A stretch of DNA of 64,000 bases from JBKQVT01 sp963727245. Its GTDB lineage: Bacteria; Planctomycetota; Planctomycetia; Pirellulales; Thermoguttaceae. The notes beneath the pieces were generated by a model. The model saw nothing but the letters and a program-made list of their open reading frames with translations. It was not told the origin of the DNA and made no database searches. The position numbers were made by a program, and so were the translations under genes. The stretch lies in NCBI GenBank assembly GCA_963727245.1, contig CAVSFO010000005.1, positions 124,001 to 188,000 on the forward strand, read 5' to 3'. This document shows positions 26,050 to 34,463 of this stretch, one piece after another (the stretch's first letter is position 1; each line of letters begins with the position of its first letter).

Positions 26050-26609
26050 ATGAGAATCGTCTTCATTGGTCCGCCGGGCGCCGGCAAGGGGACCCAGGCC
26101 GAGCGGCTGGTCCGCACGTACCAGATGGCCCACCTCTCCACCGGCGACATGCTCCGCGCCGCGCGCGACGCCAAGACCCCCCTGGGCATCCAGGCCGAGC
26201 AGTACATGTCGGCCGGGCAACTGGTGCCCGACGACCTGATGGTGGCCCTCATCCGCGATCGGCTGCGGGAAGCGCGATTGCCGCGGGGGCTATCTGCTGG
26301 ACGGTTTTCCGCGGACCATCGCCCAGGCCGAGGCCCTGGACGCCATGCTGGCGGCCGAGAAAACGCCGCTGGACCTGGTGCTGGAATTGCGCGTGCCGGA
26401 AGAGGCCTTGTTCGAGCGCCTGGCCGGCCGCGGCCGCGCCGACGATACGCCCGAGGTGATTCGCCAGCGATTGGTCGCCTATCGCCGGCAGACGGAGCCG
26501 CTCTTGGAGTATTATGGGGCCAAGGGGCTGCTGAAGAAGTATCGACGGATTGGGAACCATGGATGAGGTCTTCGCCCGCGCCTGCGCGGTCCTGGATCAG
26601 GGTTGCTAA
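26050..26609 (+). CDS. adk: Adenylate kinase (two frameshifts, near 26278 and 26550)
   Basis: Starts MRIVFIGPPGAGKGTQAERL, the P-loop, with YQMAHLSTGDMLRAA as the AMP site. One extra base after LREA shifts the frame; the next gives DCRGGYLLDGFPRTIAQAEA, then LDLVLELRVPEEALFERLAG and the short LID (RGRADDTPEVIRQRL). A second extra base near 26550 is needed to reach TMDEVFARACAVLDQGC and TAA at 26607-26609. The joined protein is about 186 residues, the short form without a zinc LID. It lies between secY and map as in the usual spc operon. Confidence 0.93.
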
Positions 26610-26655
26610 GTTTTCACTGCCCGCCGCCCCAGACGGCAGCCGAGGAGTCCCGAGG

Positions 26656-27442
26656 GTGGAAATCCTACGATCGCCGCGAGAAATCGCCCAGATGCGGAAG
26701 GCGGGGCTGTTGGTCTGGAAGTCGCACCGGGCGGCCCAGGCGCTGCTTCAACCCGGCGTGGCGACCGCGGAAATCGACGCCGTCGTGGAAAGCTACTTCG
26801 CCGCGCACCAGGCGGAGCCGTTGTTCAAGGGCGTCCCCGGCCCCGTGCCCTTCCCCGCCGTAACCTGCATCTCGATCAACGAGGAGGTCGTCCACGGCAT
26901 CCCCGGCCCCAGAAAACTCAAAGAGGGCGACATCGTCAGCATCGACACCGGTTGCCGGCTGGGCGGCTGGTGCGGCGACGCTGCCGCCACCTACGCCGTC
27001 GCCGAGGTCCACCCCAAGGTGCGGCAACTCCTGGACGTGACCCGGCAAACCCTGGAATTGGCCATCAAGCTGATGGGCCAACGCAAGTGGTGGAGCGAGG
27101 TCGCCCGGGAAATGGAAACCTTCGTCAAGAAACACGGCTTCTCCGTGGTCGAGGCCTTTGTCGGCCACGGCATCGGGCGGAAAATGCACGAAGACCCCCA
27201 GGTGCCGAACTTCGCCGGCCGCCGCGTCCGCCGCAGCAGCGATTTCCGCCTCGTGCCGGGCCTGGTCATCGCCGTCGAACCTATGGTGAACATGGGCACC
27301 AAAGACGTCCGCTGCCAAGCCGGACCACTGGACCCAAGTGACCGCCGATGGGGCCCCCAGTGCCCATTTCGAGCACACCATCGCCCTGACCGAATCGGGC
27401 CCGGAGGTCCTCACCGCGGGCCCGAATGGCGAAAGCTGGTAA
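26656..27442 (+). CDS. map: Methionine aminopeptidase type I (frameshift near 27320)
   Basis: Removes N-terminal Met from new proteins. GTG 26656 follows GAGGAG. Text: EILRSPREIAQMRKAGLLVW, INEEVVHGIPGPRKLKEGDI, VSIDTGC and GDAAATYAV (metal Asp pair), VGHGIGRKMHEDPQVPNF (metal His) and VIAVEPMVNMG (metal Glu). One extra base after RCQA shifts the frame; the other frame gives DHWTQVTADGAPSAHFEHTI with the last metal Glu, ending PNGESW. Joined length of about 262 residues is normal. Without the correction the last ligand would be lost. Confidence 0.95.
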
Positions 27443-27735
27443 AATGCGCAATATAGATGATTTATTTAGGTGTCGATCGAGGCTTCTGCCACGGCCAGCC
27501 GAGCATGCTCGCGTCTCGTCCGTGTCCGGTGGAGGCATAGAAATGCCCGCGCGCGGCCGGCAAGGCCGTGGCACGGGCTGTGCGCTGAAGGCGTTTTGTG
27601 GTAACAGGTTGTGGTGGCTGCCCGCACAAATCGGGCCAATAGCAAGAATTCTTCGCCGGGGGGCCTTGCACGACTGGCCCTCGGTTGCGTATATTGAAAT
27701 ACTTTGTCCGTGGGAAGGATAGTGTGCCAACGGCC
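27443..27735 (+). other. Spacer between map and rpmJ; infA not found
   Basis: 293 bases with no convincing ORF. In many bacteria infA (IF-1) lies here; no IF-1 text (such as MVLEMLPN or GHISGKMR) is readable in any frame. The segment holds a promoter (27666-27695) that would drive the rpmJ-rplQ block separately. Confidence 0.6.
27666..27695 (+). promoter_or_regulatory. Candidate promoter of the alpha-operon block
   Basis: TTGCAC (27666-27671) and TATATT (27690-27695) are separated by 18 bp, about 40 bases before rpmJ. It lies in the only large spacer between map and rpmJ, splitting the ribosomal cluster as in many bacteria. Confidence 0.65.
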
Positions 27736-27849
27736 ATGAAGGTTCGAGCCAGCATCAAACGCATTTGCGAGAATTGTAAAATCGTGCGCCGCCGGGGCGT
27801 CGTTTACGTCGTCTGCACCAATCCGCGCCACAAGCAGCGCCAGGGCTAG
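27736..27849 (+). CDS. rpmJ: Large ribosomal subunit protein bL36, zinc-binding
   Basis: Protein of 37 residues, MKVRASIKRICENCKIVRRR then GVVYVVCTNPRHKQRQG. It has the zinc pattern CxxC-x12-C-x4-H of the C+ form. It stabilises the 50S near the GTPase centre. Length and sequence are normal. Confidence 0.97.
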   Translation: MKVRASIKRICENCKIVRRRGVVYVVCTNPRHKQRQG

Positions 27850-28000
27850 CCGGCCGCTGGCCGCCGCCGCCAAGGAGGCTTTTTTCCTGGCCGGCGCGGG
27901 TGTGCGACCGCCGCCGTGGCGGATCGCTACGTGTTGCGGCGGGGTGCCGCCGGTGCGGCTGACAGTGAGTGACGAGAAAACGAGTTAGGAGCTTTCCGAT

Positions 28001-28385
28001 ATGCCACGTTTGTTGGGTGTCGACATCCCGAACGATCGCCCTACGGTCATCGCGCTGACGTACCTGTACGGCGTCGGCCCGAAGATCGCCCGCGATCTGT
28101 GTCACAAGGCGGGCGTTGACCCGCAGGGCCGGGCCCGCGAGCTCCGCGAGGACGAGTTGGCCCGCATGGCCGCCTTGCTCGACAAGGACTATGTCGTCGA
28201 GGGGCAACTGCGGCGGCAGCGGAACCAGAACATCATGCGTCTGCGCGACATTGGTTGCTACCGGGGGTTGCGGCATCGCCGCGGGCTGCCGGTCCGCGGC
28301 CAGCGCACCGCGCACCAACGCCCGCACGCGCAAGGGTCCGAAGAAGACCGTGGCCGGCAAGAAGGGCGTCAAGGACCTGCGTTAA
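28001..28385 (+). CDS. rpsM: Small ribosomal subunit protein uS13 (frameshift near 28310)
   Basis: Starts MPRLLGVDIPNDRPTVIALT with LYGVGPKIARDLCHKAGVDP and GCYRGLRHRRGLPVRGQRT. One extra G (cgcaccgcgcaccaac) shifts the frame; the other gives RTNARTRKGPKKTVAGKKGV and KDLR, the expected S13 tail that reaches the P-site tRNA. Joined length is about 127 residues. A 150-base spacer precedes it. Confidence 0.95.
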
Positions 28386-28437
28386 GCGTGGCCGGAGGGG
28401 CATCATTTTTCCTGAGTTTGTGGGAGTGTAACGAACG

Positions 28438-28818
28438 GTGGCAAAGGCAAAACGTCGCAAGACGCGTCGCAACGTGACGGTGGGCGTGGCCCACATCAAG
28501 GCGACGTTCAACAATACGAGCATCAACATCACCGACAGCAAGGGCGACACGCTCTGCTGGGCCAGCGCGGGCACGAGCGGCTTCAAGGGGAGCCGCAAGA
28601 GCACGCCCTTCGCCGGCCAGTTGTCGGCGCAACAGGCGGCCGAGAAGGCGATCAAGTTCGGCATGAAGGAAGTGGACGTGAAGGTGAAGGGGCCCGGCAG
28701 CGGCCGGGAAAGCGCCATCACCGCCTTGCAGGCCGCCGGGTTGAAGATCAAGTCCATCGAAGACGTGACGCCGCTGCCGCACAACGGTTGCCGGCCCAAG
28801 AAGCGCCGCCGCGTGTGA
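28438..28818 (+). CDS. rpsK: Small ribosomal subunit protein uS11
   Basis: Protein of 126 residues from GTG 28438. S11 text: NVTVGVAHIKATFNNTSINI, TDSKGDTLCWASAGTSGFKG, KSTPFAGQLSAQQAAEKAIK and the end THLPHNGCRPKKRRRV-type (VTPLPHNGCRPKKRRRV). It forms the 30S platform. Intact. Confidence 0.97.
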   Translation: MAKAKRRKTRRNVTVGVAHIKATFNNTSINITDSKGDTLCWASAGTSGFKGSRKSTPFAGQLSAQQAAEKAIKFGMKEVDVKVKGPGSGRESAITALQAAGLKIKSIEDVTPLPHNGCRPKKRRRV

Positions 28819-28902
28819 TGCCTGCGCCGCGGAAGCGGCCGGGGGATGCGGCCGGCACGTGGTGGCCGGCCGCCGCGAGAATCAAACGGGAGTGAAGTGA
28901 GT

Positions 28903-29529
28903 ATGGGCCGCCATATTGAACCCGTCTGCCGCTTGTGCCGGCGCGAGGGAATGAAACTGTTTCTCAAGGGGACCCGCTGCGACACGCCCAAGTGCGGCGT
29001 GGAGCGCCGCGAGTCGGCCCCCGGCATGAACGCCGCGCGGCGGGGCAAGCTGACCGATTACGGCACGCACCTCCGCGAAAAGCAGAAGGTGAAACGATAC
29101 TACGGCGTCATGGAACGCCAGTTCCGCAAGTATTTTCAGCAGGCGGAGCGGACCAAGGGGCACACCGGCGAGGCCCTCATGACCTTGCTGGAACGCCGCC
29201 TGGACAACATCATCAGCCGGCTCGGGCTGGCCCAGTCGCGGGCGCAGGCGCGGATGATGATTACCCACGGCCACATCACCCTCAACGGCCGGCTGGTGAA
29301 CGTCCCCAGCTTCCTGGTCCGTCCCGGCGACGTGGTGCGGGTGAAAAAGCGTCCCAAGAGCAGCCAATTGGTCGAGGCCGTCCGGGCCGAGAACAAGCGC
29401 GACGTGCCCGACTTCCTCTCCCTGGTGGAGGGGCCGGAACTCGAAGGCCACGTCCTCCGCTACCCGGAAGCCGCCGACGTTTCCATCCCCGTGCAGACTC
29501 AACTGATCGTGGAGCTTTGCTCCAAGTAG
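28903..29529 (+). CDS. rpsD: Small ribosomal subunit protein uS4, zinc-binding type
   Basis: Protein of 208 residues from MGRHIEPVCRLCRREGMKLF; an upstream in-frame ATG at 28846 would only add spacer translation. The N-terminus carries CRLC and CDTPKC, a four-cysteine zinc site. ERRLDNIISRLGLAQSRAQA begins the S4 RNA-binding domain, with ITLNGRLVNVPSFLVRPGD. It initiates 30S assembly and in E. coli represses the alpha operon. Confidence 0.96.
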   Translation: MGRHIEPVCRLCRREGMKLFLKGTRCDTPKCGVERRESAPGMNAARRGKLTDYGTHLREKQKVKRYYGVMERQFRKYFQQAERTKGHTGEALMTLLERRLDNIISRLGLAQSRAQARMMITHGHITLNGRLVNVPSFLVRPGDVVRVKKRPKSSQLVEAVRAENKRDVPDFLSLVEGPELEGHVLRYPEAADVSIPVQTQLIVELCSK

Positions 29530-29587
29530 CCGGGTCGTCGGACCCGGCCACCTCAGCCGAAACCTAATTGGACCGGAGGCTTCACCG

Positions 29588-30586
29588 ATGCGTATTCGTT
29601 GGCGCGGACTTGAGTTGCCCAGTCAAGTCATGCCGGAAAGATCGACGTTGTCCGCCATCTATGGCAAGTTCGTGGCCGAGCCCTTCGAGCGGGGCTTCGG
29701 CGTCACCGTCGGCAATAGCCTGCGGCGCATCCTCTTGTCCAGCCTGGAAGGCAGCGCCGTCACGCAGATCAAGCTGCACGGCGCCCAGCACGAATTCACC
29801 ACCCTGCCCGGCGTGATGGAAGACGTCACCGACATCGTGCTCAACGTCAAGTCGCTGGTGGTCAAGAACCACAGCGAGCAGACGCGCGTCATCCGCATCG
29901 AAAAGAACAGCCGCGGACCGGTCACCGGCGCCGACGTGCGGACCGACGACCAGGTGGACGTGATCAACAAGGACCACCGCATCGCCACCCTCACCGACGA
30001 CGTGCCCTTCCTGCTGGAAATGGTGGTCGAAACCGGCCGCGGCTACGTGCCGGCGGGCGAGCACACGCCCCAGGCCCAGGAAATCGGCATCATCCCCGTC
30101 GACGCCGCCTTCAGCCCCGTGGTCCGCGTCCGCTACGAGGTCGAAGAAACCCGCGTCGGACACAAGACGAACTACGACAAGCTCACGCTGGAGATCTGGA
30201 CCAACGGCTCGGTGAACCCGGAAATGGCGCTGGTCGAGTCGGCGAAGATCCTCCGCAAGCACCTCAACCCCTTCGTCCAGTACCAGGAATTGGGGCCGAT
30301 GGTCCACGCCGAGAGCCGCGCCCTGGGCAACCTCGGACTCGATGCGGCCACCGAGGCGAAGCTGAACATGAGCCTGGCGGAGCTGGACCTTTCGGTCCGC
30401 GCCACCAACTGCCTGGAATCGGAAAACATCACCACCGTCCGCGACCTCGTCACCCGCACGGAAAGCCAGCTCCTCGAAGTGCGAAACTTCGGCGAGACCA
30501 CGCTCAACGAAGTCCGCGAGAAACTCTCCGATATCGGCCTGCGGCTGGGAATGCGGCTGCCGCCGGTCCCCGCCGGGTTGGTGTGA
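29588..30586 (+). CDS. rpoA: RNA polymerase alpha subunit
   Basis: Protein of 332 residues. The alpha-NTD (1-230) has FVAEPFERGFGVTVGNSLRR, ILLSSLEGSAVTQIKLHGA and HEFTTLPGVMEDVTDIVLNV, the dimerisation and assembly face. The alpha-CTD (about 255-325) has LDLSVRATNCLESENITTVR and the helix-hairpin-helix RNFGETTLNEVREKL that binds UP elements and activators. Intact and in its usual place before rplQ. Confidence 0.97.
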   Translation: MRIRWRGLELPSQVMPERSTLSAIYGKFVAEPFERGFGVTVGNSLRRILLSSLEGSAVTQIKLHGAQHEFTTLPGVMEDVTDIVLNVKSLVVKNHSEQTRVIRIEKNSRGPVTGADVRTDDQVDVINKDHRIATLTDDVPFLLEMVVETGRGYVPAGEHTPQAQEIGIIPVDAAFSPVVRVRYEVEETRVGHKTNYDKLTLEIWTNGSVNPEMALVESAKILRKHLNPFVQYQELGPMVHAESRALGNLGLDAATEAKLNMSLAELDLSVRATNCLESENITTVRDLVTRTESQLLEVRNFGETTLNEVREKLSDIGLRLGMRLPPVPAGLV

Positions 30587-30644
30587 GGTTCCCCCCCGGC
30601 GGCACACGAAAGCAACGAGCAATTTTTCCAGCGGGGTTACGACC

Positions 30645-31283
30645 ATGCGACATCGACGGAAAGGCCGCAAGCTCGGCCGCAATCCCAACCACCAGCGGGC
30701 GCTGTTGCGCAACCTGGCCAGCGCGCTGATCCTTACCGAGCGCGACGCCACCGACGACGACAACGCCCCCAAGGTGAAAGGCCGCATCATCACGACCCTG
30801 CAAAAGGCCAAGGAAGTCCGCCCCCTGGTCGAGCGCTGCATCACCATCGCCCGCCGCGCCCTGCCGCACCAGGAGGCCGCCGACGCCCTGGGGCCCGACA
30901 CGGACCGCCACAGCGAAAAGTGGAAGACCTGGCGGCAGAGCGAGCGCTGGTCGGAGTGGAACCAGGCGATTGCCCCCGTGGTGGCCGCCCGCCGCCGCGT
31001 GCTGCGATTGCTGGGCGACAAGCAGGCCGTGCGCATTCTCTTCAGCGACATCGCCCCCCGCTTCGCCGATCGACCCGGCGGCTATACCCGCGTCCTCCGC
31101 CTGGCCAAGCCGCGGCTGGGCGACGCCGGCATCCGGGCGATCCTGGAACTGGTCGGCGTCCGCGATCGCAAGCGCCGCCGCGCCGCCAAACCCTCGTTCG
31201 AGGCCGAACCGGCCGCCGCCCCCAAGCCGCCCGAGGAAGCGGCCGCCCCCGCCGCCGCCGAACCCGCCGCGGAAAGCAAATGA
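30645..31283 (+). CDS. rplQ: Large ribosomal subunit protein bL17, long form
   Basis: Begins MRHRRKGRKLGRNPNHQRAL with LRNLASALILTERDATDDDN. At 212 residues it is much longer than the 120-130 of most L17 proteins. There is an insertion (about 75-110, ALGPDTDRHSEKWKTWRQSE) and a final Ala/Pro/Glu-rich tail (AAAPKPPEEAAAPAAAEPAA). The C-terminal L17 core (FADRPGGYTRVLRLAKPRLG, GVRDRKRRR) is kept. Its stop overlaps the next start (ATGA). Confidence 0.94.
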   Translation: MRHRRKGRKLGRNPNHQRALLRNLASALILTERDATDDDNAPKVKGRIITTLQKAKEVRPLVERCITIARRALPHQEAADALGPDTDRHSEKWKTWRQSERWSEWNQAIAPVVAARRRVLRLLGDKQAVRILFSDIAPRFADRPGGYTRVLRLAKPRLGDAGIRAILELVGVRDRKRRRAAKPSFEAEPAAAPKPPEEAAAPAAAEPAAESK

Positions 31284-31891
31284 ACCGGCCGGCGCCCCCC
31301 GCTCGCGTTGCCGCCGACAAGCCCGCCGGTTTCGACTTCACCCTCCACATTCGGCAGCTCTGCCACGACATGATCCTCCGCCTGGAGGAACTCCGCCACA
31401 TCGACATGGGCGTGGTCGCCGTCAGCTTCGCCCAGGCCCGCAACGCCGCCGATTGCGGCCGGTACGCCTCGCTCATGCCGCTGCGTTTCGCCGGCGGCAC
31501 GTCCTGCACCATCCGTCGCGGCCAGCGCTGGACGCTGCAACGGGTGTACGAGGGCGGCCGCGAGATGCTCTATATTCTGAACTTCTACTTGCCGCGGTTC
31601 CTCGATCTGCCGCTGGAGGAGAAGCTCACCACGGTGATGCACGAGCTCTGGCACATCGGCCCGCACTGCGACGGCGATCTGCGGCGGTTCGGCGGCCGTT
31701 GCTATGCCCACAGCGGGTCGCAGGCGAAGTTCGACGCGCAGGCGAAGCGGTTGGTGGAGCGCTGGCTGGCGTTGGGTCCGCCGGCGCCGCTGTACGATTT
31801 TCTGCATTTGGGCTTTCGCCAGTTGGCGGCCCGGCAGGGCCGCGTCCACGGCCGGAAAATCCCCGCCCCGAAGCTGATCCGGGTGGAATAG
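31280..31891 (+). CDS. Putative zinc metallopeptidase (HExxH), coupled to rplQ
   Basis: Protein of 203 residues whose ATG overlaps the rplQ stop. The motif VMHELWHIGPHCDGDLRRFG near residue 120 gives HExxH plus a downstream His/Asp-rich stretch, and GGRCYAHSGSQAKFDAQ follows. The arrangement resembles the putative phage-type metallopeptidase family (PhageMetallopep), but the assignment is tentative. It has no signal peptide, so it should act in the cytoplasm. Being last in the ribosomal operon, it may be co-expressed with translation genes. Confidence 0.7.
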   Translation: MNRPAPPARVAADKPAGFDFTLHIRQLCHDMILRLEELRHIDMGVVAVSFAQARNAADCGRYASLMPLRFAGGTSCTIRRGQRWTLQRVYEGGREMLYILNFYLPRFLDLPLEEKLTTVMHELWHIGPHCDGDLRRFGGRCYAHSGSQAKFDAQAKRLVERWLALGPPAPLYDFLHLGFRQLAARQGRVHGRKIPAPKLIRVE

Positions 31892-32013
31892 CCCGAGGAC
31901 TTTCCCGCTTGCCCACCCGGTTTCGCCTTGACACGCCGGCACCTTTCCGGCTACCCTCTGCCCGCCCTTTTCAGACGGCGTTTTCGCCATCTTTCCCAGC
32001 TTTCCAGGCTGAT

Positions 32014-32892
32014 ATGTTCGCGTTGCCGGGCCGAATACCGCTGTTGTTGGCCGTTGGGCTGGCTTTGTCCGGCTGCATAAACCCGGCCGTGACGGCCAGC
32101 AAATCGCCGCTGCAGACGCCGCAGATGCCGCCCGACAGCGTGGCGATGGACATCATCTTTGTCCGAGTGCCGCTGGGCGACGCCGAGATGAACGGCAAGA
32201 TGTGGGACGAGATCGACGAGCAGCATTTCCCGGCCGAACTGCGCGAGCGCCTGCTCAACAGCGGCATCCGCGTCGGCCTGATCGGCAACCAGGTCCCCCG
32301 CCCGCTGGCCAAGCTGCTGGAGTTGACCGACAAGCCGCCGTGCCGCGACGACGTGCAGCAGGTCCGCGCCGCCGACATGGCCACGGACGCGGAAGAGACG
32401 AACCATCCCATCGGGCGGCACTTGCAAATGCAGGCCGGCCATCGCAACGAGATCATCGCCTCCAGCGTGTACGAGCAACTGCCCGTGCTGATCTCCGAGG
32501 GGGGCGAGCTTCACGGCAAGACCTACTGCCAGGCCCAGGGCATGCTCGCCGTGAAGGCCTTCCCGCAGAGCGACGGCCGCGTCCGCGTGGAACTGGTTCC
32601 CGAGCTGCACCACGATCAGCCGCGGCGCCGCTTCGCCGGCGATCAGGGGATGATGCGGCTGGAGACGGCCCGGCCCCGGCGGGTGTTCGACAACCTGGCT
32701 ATTTCCGCCGTGCTCTCACCCGGCCACATGCTGGTCCTGAGCTGCCTGCCCGATCGCCCCGGGAGCCTGGGCCACTACTTCTTTACCGAGGGCGAGGACA
32801 ACCGTCTGAAGCAGAAGGTGTTGGTGCTGCGGCTCTGTCAGACCCAGCATAACGATCTGGTGGCGCCGCCGCCGCTGTCGCTGGGGGAGTAG
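32014..32892 (+). CDS. Putative lipoprotein of unknown function
   Basis: Protein of 292 residues: MFALPGRIPLLLAVGLALSG then Cys20, a lipobox (LALSGC). The body has MDIIFVRVPLGDAEMNGKMW and LNSGIRVGLIGNQVPRPLAK, and ends LVLRLCQTQHNDLVAPPPLS. No enzyme motif is visible. Planctomycete proteins of this kind are predicted envelope lipoproteins with unknown role. It follows the metallopeptidase by about 120 bases. Confidence 0.75.
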   Translation: MFALPGRIPLLLAVGLALSGCINPAVTASKSPLQTPQMPPDSVAMDIIFVRVPLGDAEMNGKMWDEIDEQHFPAELRERLLNSGIRVGLIGNQVPRPLAKLLELTDKPPCRDDVQQVRAADMATDAEETNHPIGRHLQMQAGHRNEIIASSVYEQLPVLISEGGELHGKTYCQAQGMLAVKAFPQSDGRVRVELVPELHHDQPRRRFAGDQGMMRLETARPRRVFDNLAISAVLSPGHMLVLSCLPDRPGSLGHYFFTEGEDNRLKQKVLVLRLCQTQHNDLVAPPPLSLGE

Positions 32893-32926
32893 GGCAGGGG
32901 GCCAGGGGGCGATTCCCGCGTATCGC

Positions 32927-32977
32927 AAGGGGGACAGTCCCATTTTCGCTGACGCGAAAATCGGGATAGTCCCCTTT
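32927..32977. terminator. Inverted GGGGACAGTCCC repeat between convergent genes
   Basis: Arms aagggggacagtcccatttt-cgc and gcgaaaa-tcgggatagtcccctt pair around tgac. It lies between the lipoprotein (plus) and the aldolase (minus), ending at the aldolase stop, so it can terminate both. The ggggacagtcccc word is a dispersed REP-like sequence in many genomes. Confidence 0.75.
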
Positions 32978-33963
32978 CAGCAGCCCTTCTTCAGCATCTT
33001 GCGGACCGATTCCAACTGGCCGGCCGAGCCGAGCTTCGTGTTCTTGTGGATGATGTAGTCGGCGTAGGCCGCCATGAAGACCTTTCCGGGCGGACGCAGG
33101 TCGAAATTGGCCGGATCGTCGCGGAACTGCTCGCGGTGAATGGCGCACCACACCAGCCGGCCGTCGGTGTCGATGTTGACCTTGCAGACGCCCATCTTGG
33201 CGGCCGGCAGGTACTGGTCTTCGTTCACGCCGCTGGTGCTCTTCATTTTGCCGCCGGCGGCGTTGATGCGGTCGACCCACTCCTTGGGCACGCTGCTGGA
33301 GCCGTGCATGACCATGGGGAAGTTCTTGGGCAGGGCCTCGTTGAGCTTCTCCAGCACGTCGAAGTGCAAGCCCTGCTTGCCGGCAAACTTGTAGGCCCCG
33401 TGCGAAGTGCCAATGGCCACGGCCAGCGAGTCGCAGCCGCTCTTGGCGACAAATTCGGCCGCCTGGCCGGGATCGGTCAGACACACGCTGCCGGTGACGT
33501 CCTCTTCGACGCCGCCAAGCTGCCCCAATTCGGCCTCGACCACGATCCCCTTGGCATGGGCGTGATCCACCACCCGCCGGGTGGTCTCGATGTTGTTCGC
33601 CAGCGGCTCGTGCGAGGCGTCGATCATCACCGAACTGTAGAAACCGTTTTCGATGCAGTCGTAGCAGGCCTCTTCGGTGCCGTGGTCGAGGTGGACGGCG
33701 AAAATCACCTCCGGGAAGACCTCGTCGGCCGTGCGGATCATGGCCTCCAGGAATCGCTTGTCGCTATAGCCGCGGGCGCCGCGGGAGATTTGCAGGATGA
33801 ACGGGGCACTGTACTCCGGCCGGCAGGGCTCCTCGTTGGTCTTCGACTTGCCCAAGTTGCCGCGGAACAGGCCCACCGTCTGTTCCAGGTTGTTGATGTT
33901 ATAGGCCCCCACGGCGTACTTGCCGTAAGCGTGCCTGAACAAGTCCTTCGTCGTGACAATCAT
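32977..33963 (-). CDS. fba: Class II fructose-bisphosphate aldolase
   Basis: Protein of 328 residues. Zinc and substrate motifs: FAVHLDHGTEEACYDCIENG (catalytic and metal residues), VMIDASHEP, GIVVEAELGQLGGVEEDVTG, AIGTSHGAYKF (metal His), MVMHGSSSVPKEW and CKVNIDTDGRL. It cleaves fructose 1,6-bisphosphate into two triose phosphates in glycolysis and gluconeogenesis. Monocistronic on the minus strand. Confidence 0.94.
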   Translation of the reverse strand: MIVTTKDLFRHAYGKYAVGAYNINNLEQTVGLFRGNLGKSKTNEEPCRPEYSAPFILQISRGARGYSDKRFLEAMIRTADEVFPEVIFAVHLDHGTEEACYDCIENGFYSSVMIDASHEPLANNIETTRRVVDHAHAKGIVVEAELGQLGGVEEDVTGSVCLTDPGQAAEFVAKSGCDSLAVAIGTSHGAYKFAGKQGLHFDVLEKLNEALPKNFPMVMHGSSSVPKEWVDRINAAGGKMKSTSGVNEDQYLPAAKMGVCKVNIDTDGRLVWCAIHREQFRDDPANFDLRPPGKVFMAAYADYIIHKNTKLGSAGQLESVRKMLKKGC

Positions 33964-34163
33964 CGCAGTCTTCTCCTTGGGTCAATCCCCGGCAAAATCA
34001 GCACAAGCAAGTAATTTTATCGAAGTCTGCCCTCGCTCGCCAGGGGTTGCCGTCGCGGCCATTTTCGTAGGTTATGCTTCAGCATAACGTCCGGTCAGTG
34101 AATGAATAGTGAAGATGGGCAAAACGCGTGTTGTGCATGAAATGGGATGATTGAGTTGGGCCG
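33964..34163. other. Intergenic, divergent promoter space of fba
   Basis: No gene. It contains a short inverted word (taggttatgcttcagcataac) and leads into a full CCCCGATAGC-family repeat. Confidence 0.4.
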
Positions 34164-34278
34164 GGTGGCCCCGATAGCTCTGCTATCGGGGTGGCGGAGC
34201 CGCAAGAGGCGATTTAACGCTCGACGAAGGCCTCTTGTGCCTTCGGCACCCCGATAGCAGAGCTATCGGGGCCACCCG
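34164..34278. repeat. CCCCGATAGC-family dispersed palindromic repeat, copy 4
   Basis: Full copy with outer hairpins ccccgatagctctgctatcg and ccccgatagcagagctatcg, flanked by gggtgg and ccaccc, and the central gcctcttgtgccttcggcac. The three bases inside each hairpin differ from the other copies in a compensating manner (ctc/gag-type), which keeps the palindromes intact. Confidence 0.88.
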
Positions 34279-34372
34279 CTGACTATCGAACGCACCACTC
34301 GTGGAGCACGATTGCCATCCCCCCCCCACTTCCCGCCGAACCGCCACTCCAAGCGATCCGTAGATGTTTACA

Positions 34373-34401
34373 TTGCCGCAAATCGGCTGCGGTGGTACAA
34401 T
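34373..34401 (+). promoter_or_regulatory. Candidate promoter of the kdsD operon
   Basis: TTGCCG (34373-34378) and TACAAT (34396-34401) are separated by 17 bp and lie about 60 bases before the kdsD start. Confidence 0.65.
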
Positions 34402-34463
34402 CACGCCCACCTGTTTCCCTCTGGCAAGCGACCCACACGACCTCGGTCAAGGATGACGAGTCG

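Noticed and set aside
30970..32892. 640-residue plus-strand ORF covering rplQ to the lipoprotein
   Set aside because: Only its last 292 residues, from ATG 32014 with a lipobox, are coherent; the rest is out of frame with rplQ and the HExxH gene.
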